This document shows positions 19,517 through 29,815 of a stretch of DNA of 64,000 nucleotides, piece by piece. This DNA is from Allomyces arbusculus. Lineage: Eukaryota > Blastocladiomycota > Blastocladiomycetes > Blastocladiales > Blastocladiaceae. The notes under the pieces were generated by a model. The model was not told where the DNA came from. It searched no databases and was given only the letters and a program-made list of their open reading frames with translations. The translations under genes were made by a program, and so were the position numbers. How positions within the stretch are numbered: the stretch's first letter is position 1; every line of letters starts with the position of its first letter. The DNA is taken from the NCBI GenBank assembly GCA_027604705.1, contig JADHYV010000067.1, forward strand, positions 35,729-99,728, read 5' to 3'.

Positions 19517-22500
19517 ATGGTCGATCAACCACTCGCCTTTTGCGCTGGTGCCGAGGATGCATGGGTTCGTGGCCTCGCTTGCAGCGCATGAGCTTGCACC
19601 TTTCGAGTCGATGCTAATCCGATTCGATACGAATGATTGTAGGGACCTGCATCGTCAAATCGACACCAAGACATGACGCTTTGTTTCCAAGAAACGTACG
19701 CATCATTTCGAGAGCGTACCGCTGTCCTCGCATTTGCGCTTGATCTTGAACTGATCGCTTTTCGTTTTCCCACCTCACAGCGTCATCGGACCCGTCGTCA
19801 ATGGCTTATTCTTGCTGTTCGCGATAAATCGGCTCCCCAGGTTATTGCGCAAGCCACGACATTCTGGCTCAATCAACGTGTGGGTCGCGCGCGGTAAGCA
19901 GGTTCGTGTCGGTGGCATCCACACGCATTCCGCGCTCCTTCCATGCAGCTCACCCACGTTCCGCCATTTTCAGTTTGTCGCGTTCCCGGCGCTCGTCGTT
20001 CTCTCGCTCGTCGCGCTCATCACGAGTGGCACCCACGCCGGCGCATTTACCTCGACCGTGCTCAACTGGCTGCTCGTGACCATCAGCACAATTGTGGCGT
20101 TTGTCCTGATCACGCTGGAGCAGTCGCGGTCGCGCACGCCCTCGTCGCTCGTCTGCCTCTATGGATTCTTCCATGCGATCGCGGTCGCATGGCGGTTGCG
20201 CGCCCTCACGACTATTGACGACGTGGCGCCGGCGTCGTCGGGCCTGACGATTGCGTACCTGGTTGTGCTCATTGTTGCGATCGCTCTCGAAGCCGCGTCG
20301 ACGTTCTCGTCGGACCCGACGGCGACGGTTCATGACGTATGTTTTCCTTGTGGGCCGCTTTTACCTCGGAACGAGACCGCAGCTCACCCGCCGTCTTGCA
20401 TCCGCGCAAAATAGCCGATGGCCAGCCCCGAGCACCTCGCCAACATATTTTCGAAGATCACGTTCACATGGACGTACGGCATCCTCAAAATCGGCGTCAG
20501 AAAATTTCTTGATCTCGATGACTTGTGGACGGTGCCCGAGGACCACACGGCGCACGCGAGCCACGTCATGCTCGCTGCCGAAATCGAAAAGCGCAAGGGC
20601 AAGCGGCACGCACTGTTTGGAGCGCTCATGGCCTGCTTTGGCTCACGCGTGTTCAAGGTGTTCTTTGGCCTGATTGTCGTGCAAGTCTTCAACTTTTTCG
20701 TGCCGCTGCTCGTCGAGCAACTGATTGGCTATGTCGGCCAGTGGAACGCGGGCAAGGTCGGCGTCACGAAAGCTGACGGGATCCTGATTGCGGTCGGGTG
20801 GTTGGCGATTGCCATCGTGTCGGCGTTCCTCTACAACTTGTCGTTCTTCATTTGCTTCCGCGCCGAAATTGCGCTGCGCGCCGCACTCATGGCGACGATT
20901 TACCGCAAGTCGATGCGGATTCCGGCGCACGCGCGTGATTCGACGGGTGCTATTGGTACGTTTTCCCGCCGGTGTACTCCACGACCTGGATCGTCCAACT
21001 AACCGCTATTTCGCGCGACAGTGAACCATATGCAAGTCGATGCAGCGGCAATTGGCATGATGGTCTTCCACGTGCCGAACACGGCGATTGTCCCCGTCCA
21101 GGTCGTCGCCTACCTGATCCTGCTCTATGTCAAGGTCGGCATTGCCGCCCTGATCGCGTTCGGTCTCGTTCTCGGCGCTGCGTTCATCATGAGCGCCCTC
21201 GCCAAGTACACGCTCGTCTACCAGAAGTCGAAACTCAACGCCATGGACGAGCGCATTCGGCTCACGTCCGAAGTGCTCAAGGGCATCAAGACCATCAAGC
21301 TGTTTGGGTGGAGCCAGTTTTTCCAGGACCGGATCGTTGGCGTGCGCGCGCGCGAGCTGCATTCGCTTAAGCAGGTCAACGCCATGTCCTCGTACCAGGC
21401 GTCGTTCAGTACGCTGGTCCCGTCGCTGCTCGCGTTTGCCACTTTCGCGCTGTTCACGGCCATCTCGTCGAAGCCGCTGACGCCCCAGCTCGTCTTTGTC
21501 GCGCTCTCGGTTCTCAATCTCCTCGGCGCGCCCATCGTACGTTCTTGTTGCGAGATTGCGCGGGATTCTTGATCCACATCCTTGCAGTACTCACAAAAGT
21601 GCCTGACTATAGATGGCAATCGTCTGGTCGTTCGGTCCGATTATGCAGGGTGTCGCCGGGTACCAGCGCGTGCGCCGGTTCCTCGACCACCATGAGCTCG
21701 ACCTCGACGCAGTAACTGTGCGCCCACACACCGAGGGCGTCGACGTGGCTCTCGAGATCAAGGACGGCTTCTTTTACTGGGACGGCGAGGGCGACGATAA
21801 AGCCGACCCGCCATCGGACCTCGACCAGTGTGTGCTCAAGAACATCAACCTGACGGTGCGCAAGGGCACGTCCGTCGCCATTGTCGCGCCCGTCGGCCAG
21901 GGCAAGACAACGCTCGTCTCGGCCATGCTCGGCGAAGTGTATCGCGCGCGCGGGTCGGTGTCGCGGTTCGGGTCCGTCGCCATGGTCGCACAAGTGCCGT
22001 GGATTGTGAACGCAACGGTGCGCGACAACATCACGTTTGGCCATGTGTTCAATCAGGCGTGGTATGACCAGGTCGTGGACGCGTGCTCGCTGCGCCGCGA
22101 TTTCACCGTGCTCGACTACGGTGACAAAACGATGGTGCGTTTGTGTTGTGACATCTTCACCCGCTTTGACGTTGTGGATTTCCCTGAACCTGACCCACGA
22201 TTCGCACACCCTGTAGATTGGCGAAAAGGGGATTAACTTGTCGGGCGGGCAGCGCGCGCGTATCGCGTGCGCGCGCGCGCTCTACTCCAAGGCCGATATT
22301 TTCATTTTCGACGACCCGCTCTCGGCCGTCGATGCGCACGTCGACCGGCACATGTTCAACAACATTCTGGGCCCCAACGGGTTGCTCAAGGACAAGACGC
22401 GCATTCTCGTCACGCACGCCGTGCACCATCTTGCCGAACTCGACCACCTCGTGCTGCTCGACCATGGCCGCATTGTCGAGTCGGGTACCTACACTGAGCT

Positions 22501-24618
22501 CGCGGCCAACACCGACCCGGACAGCATGTTCAACCAGCTGGTCGCGGCGTTCAACGCCAAGAGGCACCATGGTAACGGAGAGGAAGGGTTGTCGGACGAG
22601 GACGATGCGTCTTCGTCGGGTCTGGATGGGGATGTGGTGCACAACCGCCGCGATTCGGCGTCGGCTGTGTCGATTTCTGCCGCGGCGCATGCCAAGGACC
22701 TCGAGGCCAAGGAGGAGTTGGACGACGGCACGCTGGCCCCGCTTCTGGCAGCGTCGACCAAGAACGTGAAAAAGAAGGCCGCGAGTGTGCATCCCAAGGA
22801 CGACGAGGACGAGAATGAGGAAGGCATGGAGCGCGGCAGTGTCGGCCGTGAGGTCTACATGACCTATATCGACTTTTGCGGTCGGTGGGCGTTTGTCATC
22901 AACGCTCTGCTCTCGGCGCTGTCGATTGGGCTCACGCTCGGCACGCAGTACGTGCTCGGCGCGTGGTCGGCGGACCCAAGTGCCTCGACGTGGAAGTGGC
23001 TCTCGATCTACGCGGGCATGACAGTGGCCAATTCGATCTTGACGGGCTTCGCCTTCTATTACTTCTTTGCGGTCATTGCGATCAAGTGCTCGGAACGCAC
23101 ATCCACGACGCTGCTCGCGCGTCTGTTGCGTCTGCCGCAGGCAATGTTCGATGTGACGCCCGTGGGCCGCATTCTCAACCGCGTTTCCAAGGACCAGGAT
23201 TCGGTCGACACGATGCTGCCGCCGCAAGTGCACCACTACTTTTTCGCGCTCCTCCAGCTGCTCTCGATTCTCATCTCAATTGCTGTGGCCACGCCCTGGT
23301 TCCTGGTCCTGGTCCTGCCGCTGTCGGGCCTGTTCTACGTGATCCAGCGTACCTTCCTCTCGGCGTCGCGCGAATTGCAGCGGCTCACGTCGGTGACGCG
23401 GTCGCCTGTCTACCAGCTGTTTTCCGAGTCGCTCGAGGGCCTGCTCTCGATTCGCGCGTTTGCCGTGCAGGACCGGTTCTGCGACGACATTGATGCCAAG
23501 ATCGATCTCAGCAACAAGGCGCTCTACACGCAGGTCGCGCTGAACCGCTGGCTCGGACTCGTCTTGCAAATGATCTCGGCGATTATCATGTTTGGTGCTG
23601 CGCTGTTTGCCGCGCTCGCGCCGGAGCGCGGCACGACGTTGATTGGCGTCTCGGTCACGTTTGCGCAGCAGTTGACGTGGATGTTGATTCAGCTCGTGCG
23701 CATTTACTGTGATATCGGTATGCTCATGCTTGACACTCTCCACGTTGCCGCACCGGGAACCTAATCATGCGATGTGCCCATCCTTTAGAAACCAACATCG
23801 TCTCGGTCGAGCGCATCCGCGAATACGCCGAGATGCCGCCCGAGGCCGCCGAGCACACGGACCTGGCGTTGCCCGCCGACTGGCCAACTACCGGCAAGAT
23901 CGAGTTTGACCACTACTCGACGCGGTACCGGCCTGGGCTCGACCTCGTCCTGCGCAATCTGTCGCTGTCGATTCAGGGCGGTGAGAAGATTGGGATCGTT
24001 GGTCGTACCGGCGCTGGCAAATCGTCAGCAACGCTCGCATTGTTCCGCATCATCGAGGCGGCCGAGGGCGCCATCAAAATTGACGGCGTCGATATCTCGC
24101 AGCTCGGGCTGCAGGATTTGCGAACGCGGCTGACGGTGCTCCCCCAAGAACCCGTCATTTTTGAGGGCACGGTCCGCGAGAACCTCGACCCGCTCGGGAC
24201 CAAGTCGGACGCCGACATGTGGGCCGCGCTCGCCGCCGCACACTTGAAGCCGGCCATTGAGGAATTGGGCGATGGGCTCGACTCGCCGATCAAGGCCGGG
24301 TCACTGTCGGTCGGCCAGTCGCAACTGCTGTGCCTGGCGCGCGCGATCTTGCGCAAGACGCGCGTGCTCGCCCTAGATGAAGCATCAGCGTCGGTCGACC
24401 ACCGTACCGACGAGTACGTGCAGGAAACGATTCGCACGGCATTTAAGGAGTGCACGGTGTTGACGATTGCGCACCGTGTGGCCACCGTCATGGACTACGA
24501 CCGGATCCTCGTTCTGGATCATGGCCAAGTGTCCGAGTTTGATTCGCCCGAGAGGTTATTGGCCAACCCGTCGTCCATGTTTTATGGGCTGGCCAAGGAG
24601 AGCGGGCTTGTTGCGTAA
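19517..24618 (+). CDS. ABCC-type (MRP) ABC transporter, complete
   Basis: Nine exons: 19517-19564, 19643-19695, 19781-19901, 19974-20336, 20415-20955, 21022-21536, 21613-22134, 22217-23717 and 23789-24618, giving 1,497 aa, typical of full MRPs. The N-terminus carries the extra membrane domain TMD0: the small exons join to DMTLCFQETVIGPVVNGLFL, like the D-T-CF motif of MRP1, followed by several hydrophobic helices. NBD1 has Walker A APVGQGKTT (about residue 639), signature LSGGQRARIA and Walker B IFIFDDPLSAVD. NBD2 has GRTGAGKSS (about 1300), signature LSVGQSQLL and ALDEASASVD. The Asp after Walker B in NBD1 and the weak NBD2 signature are usual for this subfamily. MRPs export glutathione conjugates and other organic anions at the plasma or vacuolar membrane; the substrate here cannot be read. 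Confidence 0.93.
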
Positions 24619-25551
24619 CCAGCAAGCACCGCGTGGTGGGAAGAGGTGGGCGTGCAACTTTTGATCTTTAGATGGGGTGGGAAAACAAGAGTGAAAGAAG
24701 GGAACCATCCATATGCAAATAGCAATCGACAACGTTTTTTGCTTCAATTTGACTCGCAGCTAGTTCTCGTGTGAAGCGGCCCACCCACTTGCAAAAACCA
24801 AACCGAGATTCAATCCGGCTTTACGGAGCCCCACTTCTCCATCCTGTCGCACGAGGATTCTTGTCCAAGTTAGCATACCAACATCCTGAACCCATTGCTT
24901 CCCGCTTTATGGAGCAAGAGAGGACCAGTAGATTTATTTTTTGGGTCAGTCAGACATTTATTTTCCTCCCAGTCTGTCCCCCGCATCGTGTCCACCAACG
25001 GCTTGACCAATGTCCGCAAGGTTGCTCAAATGGCGGCAAGCTGCACTGTCCTGATCTGCTCCGTCCGTGGTGCAGAAAGAACATGTCAACCGCTTGATTG
25101 CCTTTTCTGTCTGCGCCCTTCGTGATTTCTGTCGCAGAGTGACCGCCGAGTATATGACGCGCAACATCCTTGATTGCCGCCCAATGAATCGGCGTCATGC
25201 CCGCAGCACGTTTTCCAGATTGTCTCATGCGAGGGCAAGAGTAACGGTTGCGTGCGTGTTGAGTGCCTTGCAAAACGTGTTTGTGCACCCAGGCAGCCAC
25301 AGTCTCTTGTCTTGAACAATGGGAGGTAATGTCAGTAGGTATCAATGCTGCGGCATGCAGTTCCATAGAGACAACGATGCATCCCACCGCTCGCGCCGCA
25401 GCAGCGCTCTCTTGAACCTGCCCAGGGACCGGCATCGTTTTGCTCCCCTGCAAGAGATGGGGGCCCTGGTTGAGCTTCTCTCCACGACATGCGGCTGCGG
25501 CGATGCTCGACGCGCGTCTTGAGGGAGAGAAACTGCCGTCGCGTGTCAGTC
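24619..25551. other. Spacer between ABC transporter and Ssh4-like gene
   Basis: About 930 nt. On the minus strand at roughly 25115-25215, AGMTPIHWAAIKDVARHIL resembles one ankyrin repeat, but the frame breaks on both sides, so it may be a decayed fragment or chance. Nothing else is recognised. Confidence 0.35.
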
Positions 25552-25565
25552 GCTCATAAATTAAA
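25552..25565 (+). promoter_or_regulatory. GCTCATAAATTAAA promoter element of full-length Ssh4-like gene
   Basis: TATA-like site 148-161 nt upstream of the ATG. Its GCTCATA core is shared with the three array copies although the genes lie 9-13 kb apart. Confidence 0.55.
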
Positions 25566-25712
25566 CCAAAAGGATGCCCGTTGTCGCTCCGCTCGCTTTG
25601 GATCATCGACCCACCCATTCCACACTTTCGCGCGACCTTCAAGCCAGCCATAGCACGTCGTGCCTTCTCCCACGCGCCAAAATTGCCTTGACCATCGCCT
25701 CGACCAACAATC

Positions 25713-27119
25713 ATGGCATCCCCGTCCGGCGACACGCCCACGGCTGCGCGATTGATTGCCCGCGGCGTCGATTCGTGGGACGCCGACACTTTTGGTCCGT
25801 TTTTGAATGTTATTGCGCTCCACACCTGTCTGGCGCGCAGACTGACACTGCCCCTCTGTTTCGCGATAGGCTCGCCCAGCAAACCTCTCATCGGTCCTGC
25901 GGGTGTGCCCGGATACTGGGACCGCGCCTCGATCGCCGCGAGCGACAATGCACCACCCGGCGCGATTCGCAACTGCACGTTCGTGACGTACTCGTCGACG
26001 ACACGCAACACCACCATGTACTTTGGGGCCTCATGCCCGTTCTCGCCGCATAAACCGTTCGGCGACTCACCTTGGGTCGAGGCCGTCGTGGGCGTTGCTC
26101 TCTCCCTTGCCGGGTGTGCTCTTGTCATTGGCTGTTTCGTGGTCAAGAGCAAGCTGGAGCGGGAACCCGATGTCACCATGCAAGAATGGGCGCGGCGCGC
26201 CTGGGCCGCGGTTGCAAAGTGGGTGCGGATGCGGGCGTCCAAGGAAGGGCGGGTGGAGCTCGCTCTCTCGGCGCGTGGGGACAAGTACATGCGCGCGCAC
26301 CCGCAGAATGAGGTGGAGTGGACGCCCGCGCTGATCGCGTCGCTCATGGACGTGTCGGTGCTCACGGAAATGGATATCCCGCCCGAAAATCTGGACAAGG
26401 TGCAGGTCGCACGCGGGGAGATAGAGACCCGGATCGAATTTTTCCCGCAGCGCCGTGTCGTGCCGTCGCCCAAGTGCCACGAGCGGGCGCGCAATGGTGA
26501 TGTGGTCGTGTTCACCAAGCTGCCGATCCCCTGGGTGCCCCCATCTGTCGTGGCGCCTGACATTTTACGGCACTTTCTTTACTTCGAGCTTTCCATCACC
26601 GCCTTGGCGCCTTCCACCACTGTCGCCGTCGGTCTCGCTCGTCGCCCGTTCCCGCCCTTCCGACTTCCCGGGCGAAACGCTGGGTCGATTGGATACCACT
26701 CGTCCTCTGGGCTCGTGCACAACCGCCAGTCGGAACCTGCCTTCTTCTATTGGCTTCCCAGGACTAGTCATGCGTTGCAGTACGGCCTGGGGGATGTGGT
26801 TGGGGTCGGGGTCTCTGGGGGGAAAGTGTATTTCGCGCACAATGGCGAGCTCGCGTTGGTGCAGGAAATGATGGCAGAGCCGGGCATGCATGTCGCGATT
26901 GGCGCGACAGGGCCGTGCACGGTCAGCTTGCATTGGCACGGGCCGTGGCGTTGGAGCGAGGCGAACGAGAAGGGGTACAATTATGTGCACGAAAACGGAT
27001 CGCAGCTGCTCGCGAGCGAGCAGGAGCCTGCATCGCTAGGACCGCTCAAAGATGGTGAAGATGCCCCACCGCCGTATAGCCGGGAAGCTGAGTCGTCGTC
27101 GTTCTCGAGGCGACCTTGA
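25713..27119 (+). CDS. SSH4: Ssh4/Ear1-like membrane protein: TM + SPRY + PPxY
   Basis: Two exons: 25713-25794 and 25870-27119, with a 75-nt phase 1 intron, giving 443 aa. It has an N-terminal segment with an NCT sequon and two Cys (residues about 28-90), one membrane helix at about 97-119, a basic cytosolic linker, and a SPRY domain at about 265-390. SPRY signs include LYFELSI, VGLARRPFPPFRLPG, SIGYHSSSGLVHN and LGDVVGVGVSGGKVYF. PPPY is at 427-430. The order TM-SPRY-PPxY is that of yeast Ssh4 and Ear1, adaptors that bring Rsp5 to endosomal or vacuolar membrane proteins; the PPPFRLPG...SIGYHS block is the most diagnostic part. It is the parent-type gene of the SPRY-less copies at 11-16 kb. 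A further intron before the SPRY domain (about 26530-26580) cannot be excluded. Confidence 0.85.
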   Translation: MASPSGDTPTAARLIARGVDSWDADTFGPFLNVIALHTCLARRLTLPLCFAIGSPSKPLIGPAGVPGYWDRASIAASDNAPPGAIRNCTFVTYSSTTRNTTMYFGASCPFSPHKPFGDSPWVEAVVGVALSLAGCALVIGCFVVKSKLEREPDVTMQEWARRAWAAVAKWVRMRASKEGRVELALSARGDKYMRAHPQNEVEWTPALIASLMDVSVLTEMDIPPENLDKVQVARGEIETRIEFFPQRRVVPSPKCHERARNGDVVVFTKLPIPWVPPSVVAPDILRHFLYFELSITALAPSTTVAVGLARRPFPPFRLPGRNAGSIGYHSSSGLVHNRQSEPAFFYWLPRTSHALQYGLGDVVGVGVSGGKVYFAHNGELALVQEMMAEPGMHVAIGATGPCTVSLHWHGPWRWSEANEKGYNYVHENGSQLLASEQEPASLGPLKDGEDAPPPYSREAESSSFSRRP

Positions 27120-27180
27120 GGGGTCACGATTCTGAAGTGAATGGGAAAAGCTGGCATTGTGTTATGTGTGATCAATGTCG

Positions 27181-27324
27181 TCAGCAGGCCGTGCGATCCA
27201 TGTTCAAGAGGCCCTCTTTGACATGGCCCCGTGTGGAGGTTTGGAGAGACTCGTCCTTGGCTTGGAGAGCGGCGTCGTTGCGCGCGCGCAGGTCGACGAG
27301 AATTTGGAGGTCGGGTAGAGGCAT
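27181..27324 (-). CDS. Possible small protein, 47 aa (or 3' end of an unmodelled gene)
   Basis: From the ATG at 27324 the frame reads MPLPDLQILVDLRARNDAAL and ends shortly after GLLNMDR. Codons end mostly in C or G, as in real exons here, and the frame stays open upstream to 27411. No family is recognised and no upstream exon could be joined. It may be chance. Confidence 0.25.
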   Translation of the reverse strand: MPLPDLQILVDLRARNDAALQAKDESLQTSTRGHVKEGLLNMDRTAC

Positions 27325-27537
27325 GATGGACGGCGGCACGGCCCGCGTGGGGGTCGGGATGGGGGCGGTGGATTGTGCGGCACGTGCAGCGTTGGTGGGC
27401 TGGGACGGCACCGGTGCGGGCGTCGGGCACGAGGAGAGGAGAGGAGACGCTTCAGGCGGTCAGCCGTAGTTTTAGAGCGTGGGAGGAGGTGCTGTGCGTG
27501 GTCGGCCGTGGTGGTGTTTTGGTGGTGTGGGCTCGCA

Positions 27538-27573
27538 AGATCTCAGAAATGTTCCAGATCTCAGAAATGTTCC
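27538..27573. repeat. 18-bp perfect tandem duplication
   Basis: Two perfect copies of AGATCTCAGAAATGTTCC. Each contains GAA and TTC triplets but not at heat-shock-element spacing. Confidence 0.9.
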
Positions 27574-28180
27574 AACGAGACACGAAGCAATGAGATCGAC
27601 GTGGTCCGCGCCAGATGCACGCCAAGCCTGCCAGGCAACATGCGAACCAGACCATGTCGTCTTTGTTGACAAGTCAGCTCGCTTGATACCTCCTCACTTC
27701 CACATCTGCCCACCGACGTAGAAATAGCGAAGGCCGGCAAGACCAATCTCTTCACCACGAGGTGAGGAACTGTTCAATCCTGGGGGCCGGTCATCATCAT
27801 TACGTTCGATGTGAAGTGTGACAGAACCAAATTCTATGGCTTGTGAAATGACCGACGTGTTTTTGTTGGGCCTCGCGATTGCAAAAGTTGTTTCTATCTG
27901 GCCAAGGCAGTCAAAGACGGGCACATGCCTGACCGAGCCTGACCATTTCGAAAGAAAAAAAAACAAACCGTGACAAGTCGCGCCATCCAATCATCGTGAT
28001 CATAGCTCGGAGTTCCGTCCAAACGTTCCTTCGGTTATTTGTCCAGGGTCTTCATCATGAATTCTCCGCTCGCGAATGAGTGAGAAATGAAAGGAGCTCG
28101 TGACAAACTGATCATTTCGCGCAAGCACACCGAAAATTGTACATTTACATGATGAACACGCCATATAAGACCGACGGCGA

Positions 28181-29362
28181 TCATGCCAACCAGCTCCAAT
28201 CGTCAGGATCGCCCTTGCTCTCCGCACTTGCCGGCTTCGGAGCCGGAGCGGGCCTTGGCGGTCGTGCATCCGGTCCTGCACGCGCCGCATCGTCGCCCAT
28301 CGCATTTGTCGGTTCCGAGTCCGCCGTCGCAACATCCCCATACCCCTCGTCCACATCCACCTCAACCGCATCTGCCGGCGCAACATTCACCCTCCCCTTC
28401 GCTGCCGCCATTCCCCTCTCCACCCCTTCTGTTGCCCTCGCCTCGGCCTCCTCCCGCTCCTTCTTCAACTTGGCCTTCCTTGCTGTCGCCTGCGCATGGC
28501 GCCACGCGACCTTCACGTCCGCCCGAGACCGATCCATTTCCTCGGCGCGTTCTGCGTCGGGCACGTACTTTGACCGCAAAATGCGTTTCACGGCCTCGTA
28601 CCCGATCCCGTACGCGCGCGCGAGTTTCGCGGGCGAGAATTGCACCGGGTCCTGCGCGTGCAGGAACCGGATCCGGTCCATGGCGGACCGGGGGAGCTTT
28701 TTGCGCGGGTCCCAGCGGTCGGGGGCGGGAGTGGGTGGCGGTGGCGGGGGGTGCCAACGCGAGGAGGTGGGCGGAGGTCTCCTGGTCGGGTCGGAAATCC
28801 TCGGCGAGGCGTCGCCATTTTGGTCGCCGCGGCTGCGCTCGGGTGGAGAGCGCGGTGCGCGTGGACCGCCAAACGGTGCGCGTGGACCGCCAAACGGTGC
28901 AGAACCGGATCGTGGTGGTGCGCCCGGTCGTGGCGGTGCGAGTTCGGCCAGGTCGAGGTCGATCCCGAGCGACGCGAGGACAGATGCAGGGTTGCGCGCA
29001 GGCTTCTTATTATTGGTATCGCTACTGGCCGCGGATTTCTTTTTGAGCAGGTCGAGCGGCGACGAGTGCGCGACGAGGCGACGCGGTGGAGCGTCCGGGG
29101 TAGACGTGGAATTGGATGGTGCGGCCGGGGGAGACGCCGAATTCGACGGTGCAGCGGCACCAGGTGCGCCGTTCTTGTCGTCATGGCTGCTGCTTTGGCT
29201 GCTACTTGATCGTGCGGCCGCAAATCCGGTGGAGATGGTAGCGGCGGGACGGCACACGCGCGTGGTCACGGCCCAGATGGCGGCGGCCAGGTGGTGGAGG
29301 CGTGGGCGCGGCCATGGCACGGCGTGCGCGACGGTGGTGGCGCGCGACGCGGCGCGATACAT
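28181..29362 (-). CDS. RRG9: Mitochondrial Rrg9 / neugrin-family protein
   Basis: Single exon of 393 aa starting MYRAASRATTVAHAVPWPRP, an Arg-rich, acid-free leader typical of mitochondrial import. A long low-complexity Pro/Ser/Arg region follows, with an in-frame 21-nt duplication (28855-28896) that doubles the segment RAPFGGP. The diagnostic domain is DPRKKLPRSAMDRIRFLHAQ, then FSPAKLARAYGIGYEAVKRI and LRSKYVPDAE, at about residues 215-275. It matches the neugrin/Rrg9 domain, a short helical region predicted to bind nucleic acid. Yeast Rrg9 is needed for respiratory growth and mitochondrial genome maintenance; mammalian neugrin takes part in 16S mitoribosomal RNA assembly. The C-terminal third is Lys/Glu then Ala/Pro rich and specific to this lineage. 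Confidence 0.85.
   Translation of the reverse strand: MYRAASRATTVAHAVPWPRPRLHHLAAAIWAVTTRVCRPAATISTGFAAARSSSSQSSSHDDKNGAPGAAAPSNSASPPAAPSNSTSTPDAPPRRLVAHSSPLDLLKKKSAASSDTNNKKPARNPASVLASLGIDLDLAELAPPRPGAPPRSGSAPFGGPRAPFGGPRAPRSPPERSRGDQNGDASPRISDPTRRPPPTSSRWHPPPPPPTPAPDRWDPRKKLPRSAMDRIRFLHAQDPVQFSPAKLARAYGIGYEAVKRILRSKYVPDAERAEEMDRSRADVKVAWRHAQATARKAKLKKEREEAEARATEGVERGMAAAKGRVNVAPADAVEVDVDEGYGDVATADSEPTNAMGDDAARAGPDARPPRPAPAPKPASAESKGDPDDWSWLA
28855..28896. repeat. 21-nt in-frame duplication inside RRG9
   Basis: Two identical 21-nt units (GTGCGCGTGGACCGCCAAACG) adding seven residues to the disordered region of the protein. Confidence 0.9.
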
Positions 29363-29815
29363 GGCGCCGTTGGTCGTAGAGGGGTGGCCACACGGTGTCG
29401 ATGTCGTGTTATTGCTGCACTTGCAAATGCTCTTGCTCGTGGTGTAGTTGGTTGTTGTTGTGAGCGACTGTGATCAGCGTGATCACAACACGACCGTGCC
29501 GCATCTGCGCGTCTGTCACGCGCGCGAGCGTGACACGTCGCAATACCGCAGCTGGGCCGCGAGACGCGTCGCGCCGCTGCGGGACGGCGAGCAACGTCGT
29601 TCATTGCGTCGCTGCCGGCATCCCGGGCCTCATGAGCGGAGCGACGGCGACGCCAGACCTTCGCCGCTCCGAGCAGCGGAGCCCTGACGCACACACCGAC
29701 GATGTGCAGGCGAGGCCCAACGCGAAATGGCGAAACCAGGAACCAAGAAACAAACAAGATCCATTTATCCAACCCACGATGCAAAATCACGCGATGCCAA
29801 AAACCACCCGTCCAC
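29363..29815. other. Spacer between RRG9 and ankyrin gene
   Basis: About 450 nt holding the RRG9 promoter and the ankyrin gene 3' end. No clear TATA or gene. A TGATCAGCGTGATCA near-palindrome lies at about 29471-29485. Confidence 0.45.

Larger units (their letters stand above)
27120..28180. other. Spacer between Ssh4-like and RRG9 genes
   Basis: About 1 kb between two converging genes. Apart from a possible small ORF (27181-27324, -) and an 18-bp tandem repeat, nothing is recognised. Composition drops towards AT near 27700-28130. Confidence 0.5.

Noticed and set aside
24950-26563. 537-aa open frame on the minus strand
   Set aside because: Lies antisense to the Ssh4-like gene, whose own strand shows intron, SPRY domain and PPxY. 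Absence of stops is due to GC bias.
27538-27573. Heat-shock element
   Set aside because: GAA and TTC triplets are three, not two, bases apart, so the repeat does not fit the HSE pattern.
28137-29447. 436-aa open frame antisense to RRG9
   Set aside because: The minus strand carries the neugrin domain and import leader; the plus-strand frame is a shadow.
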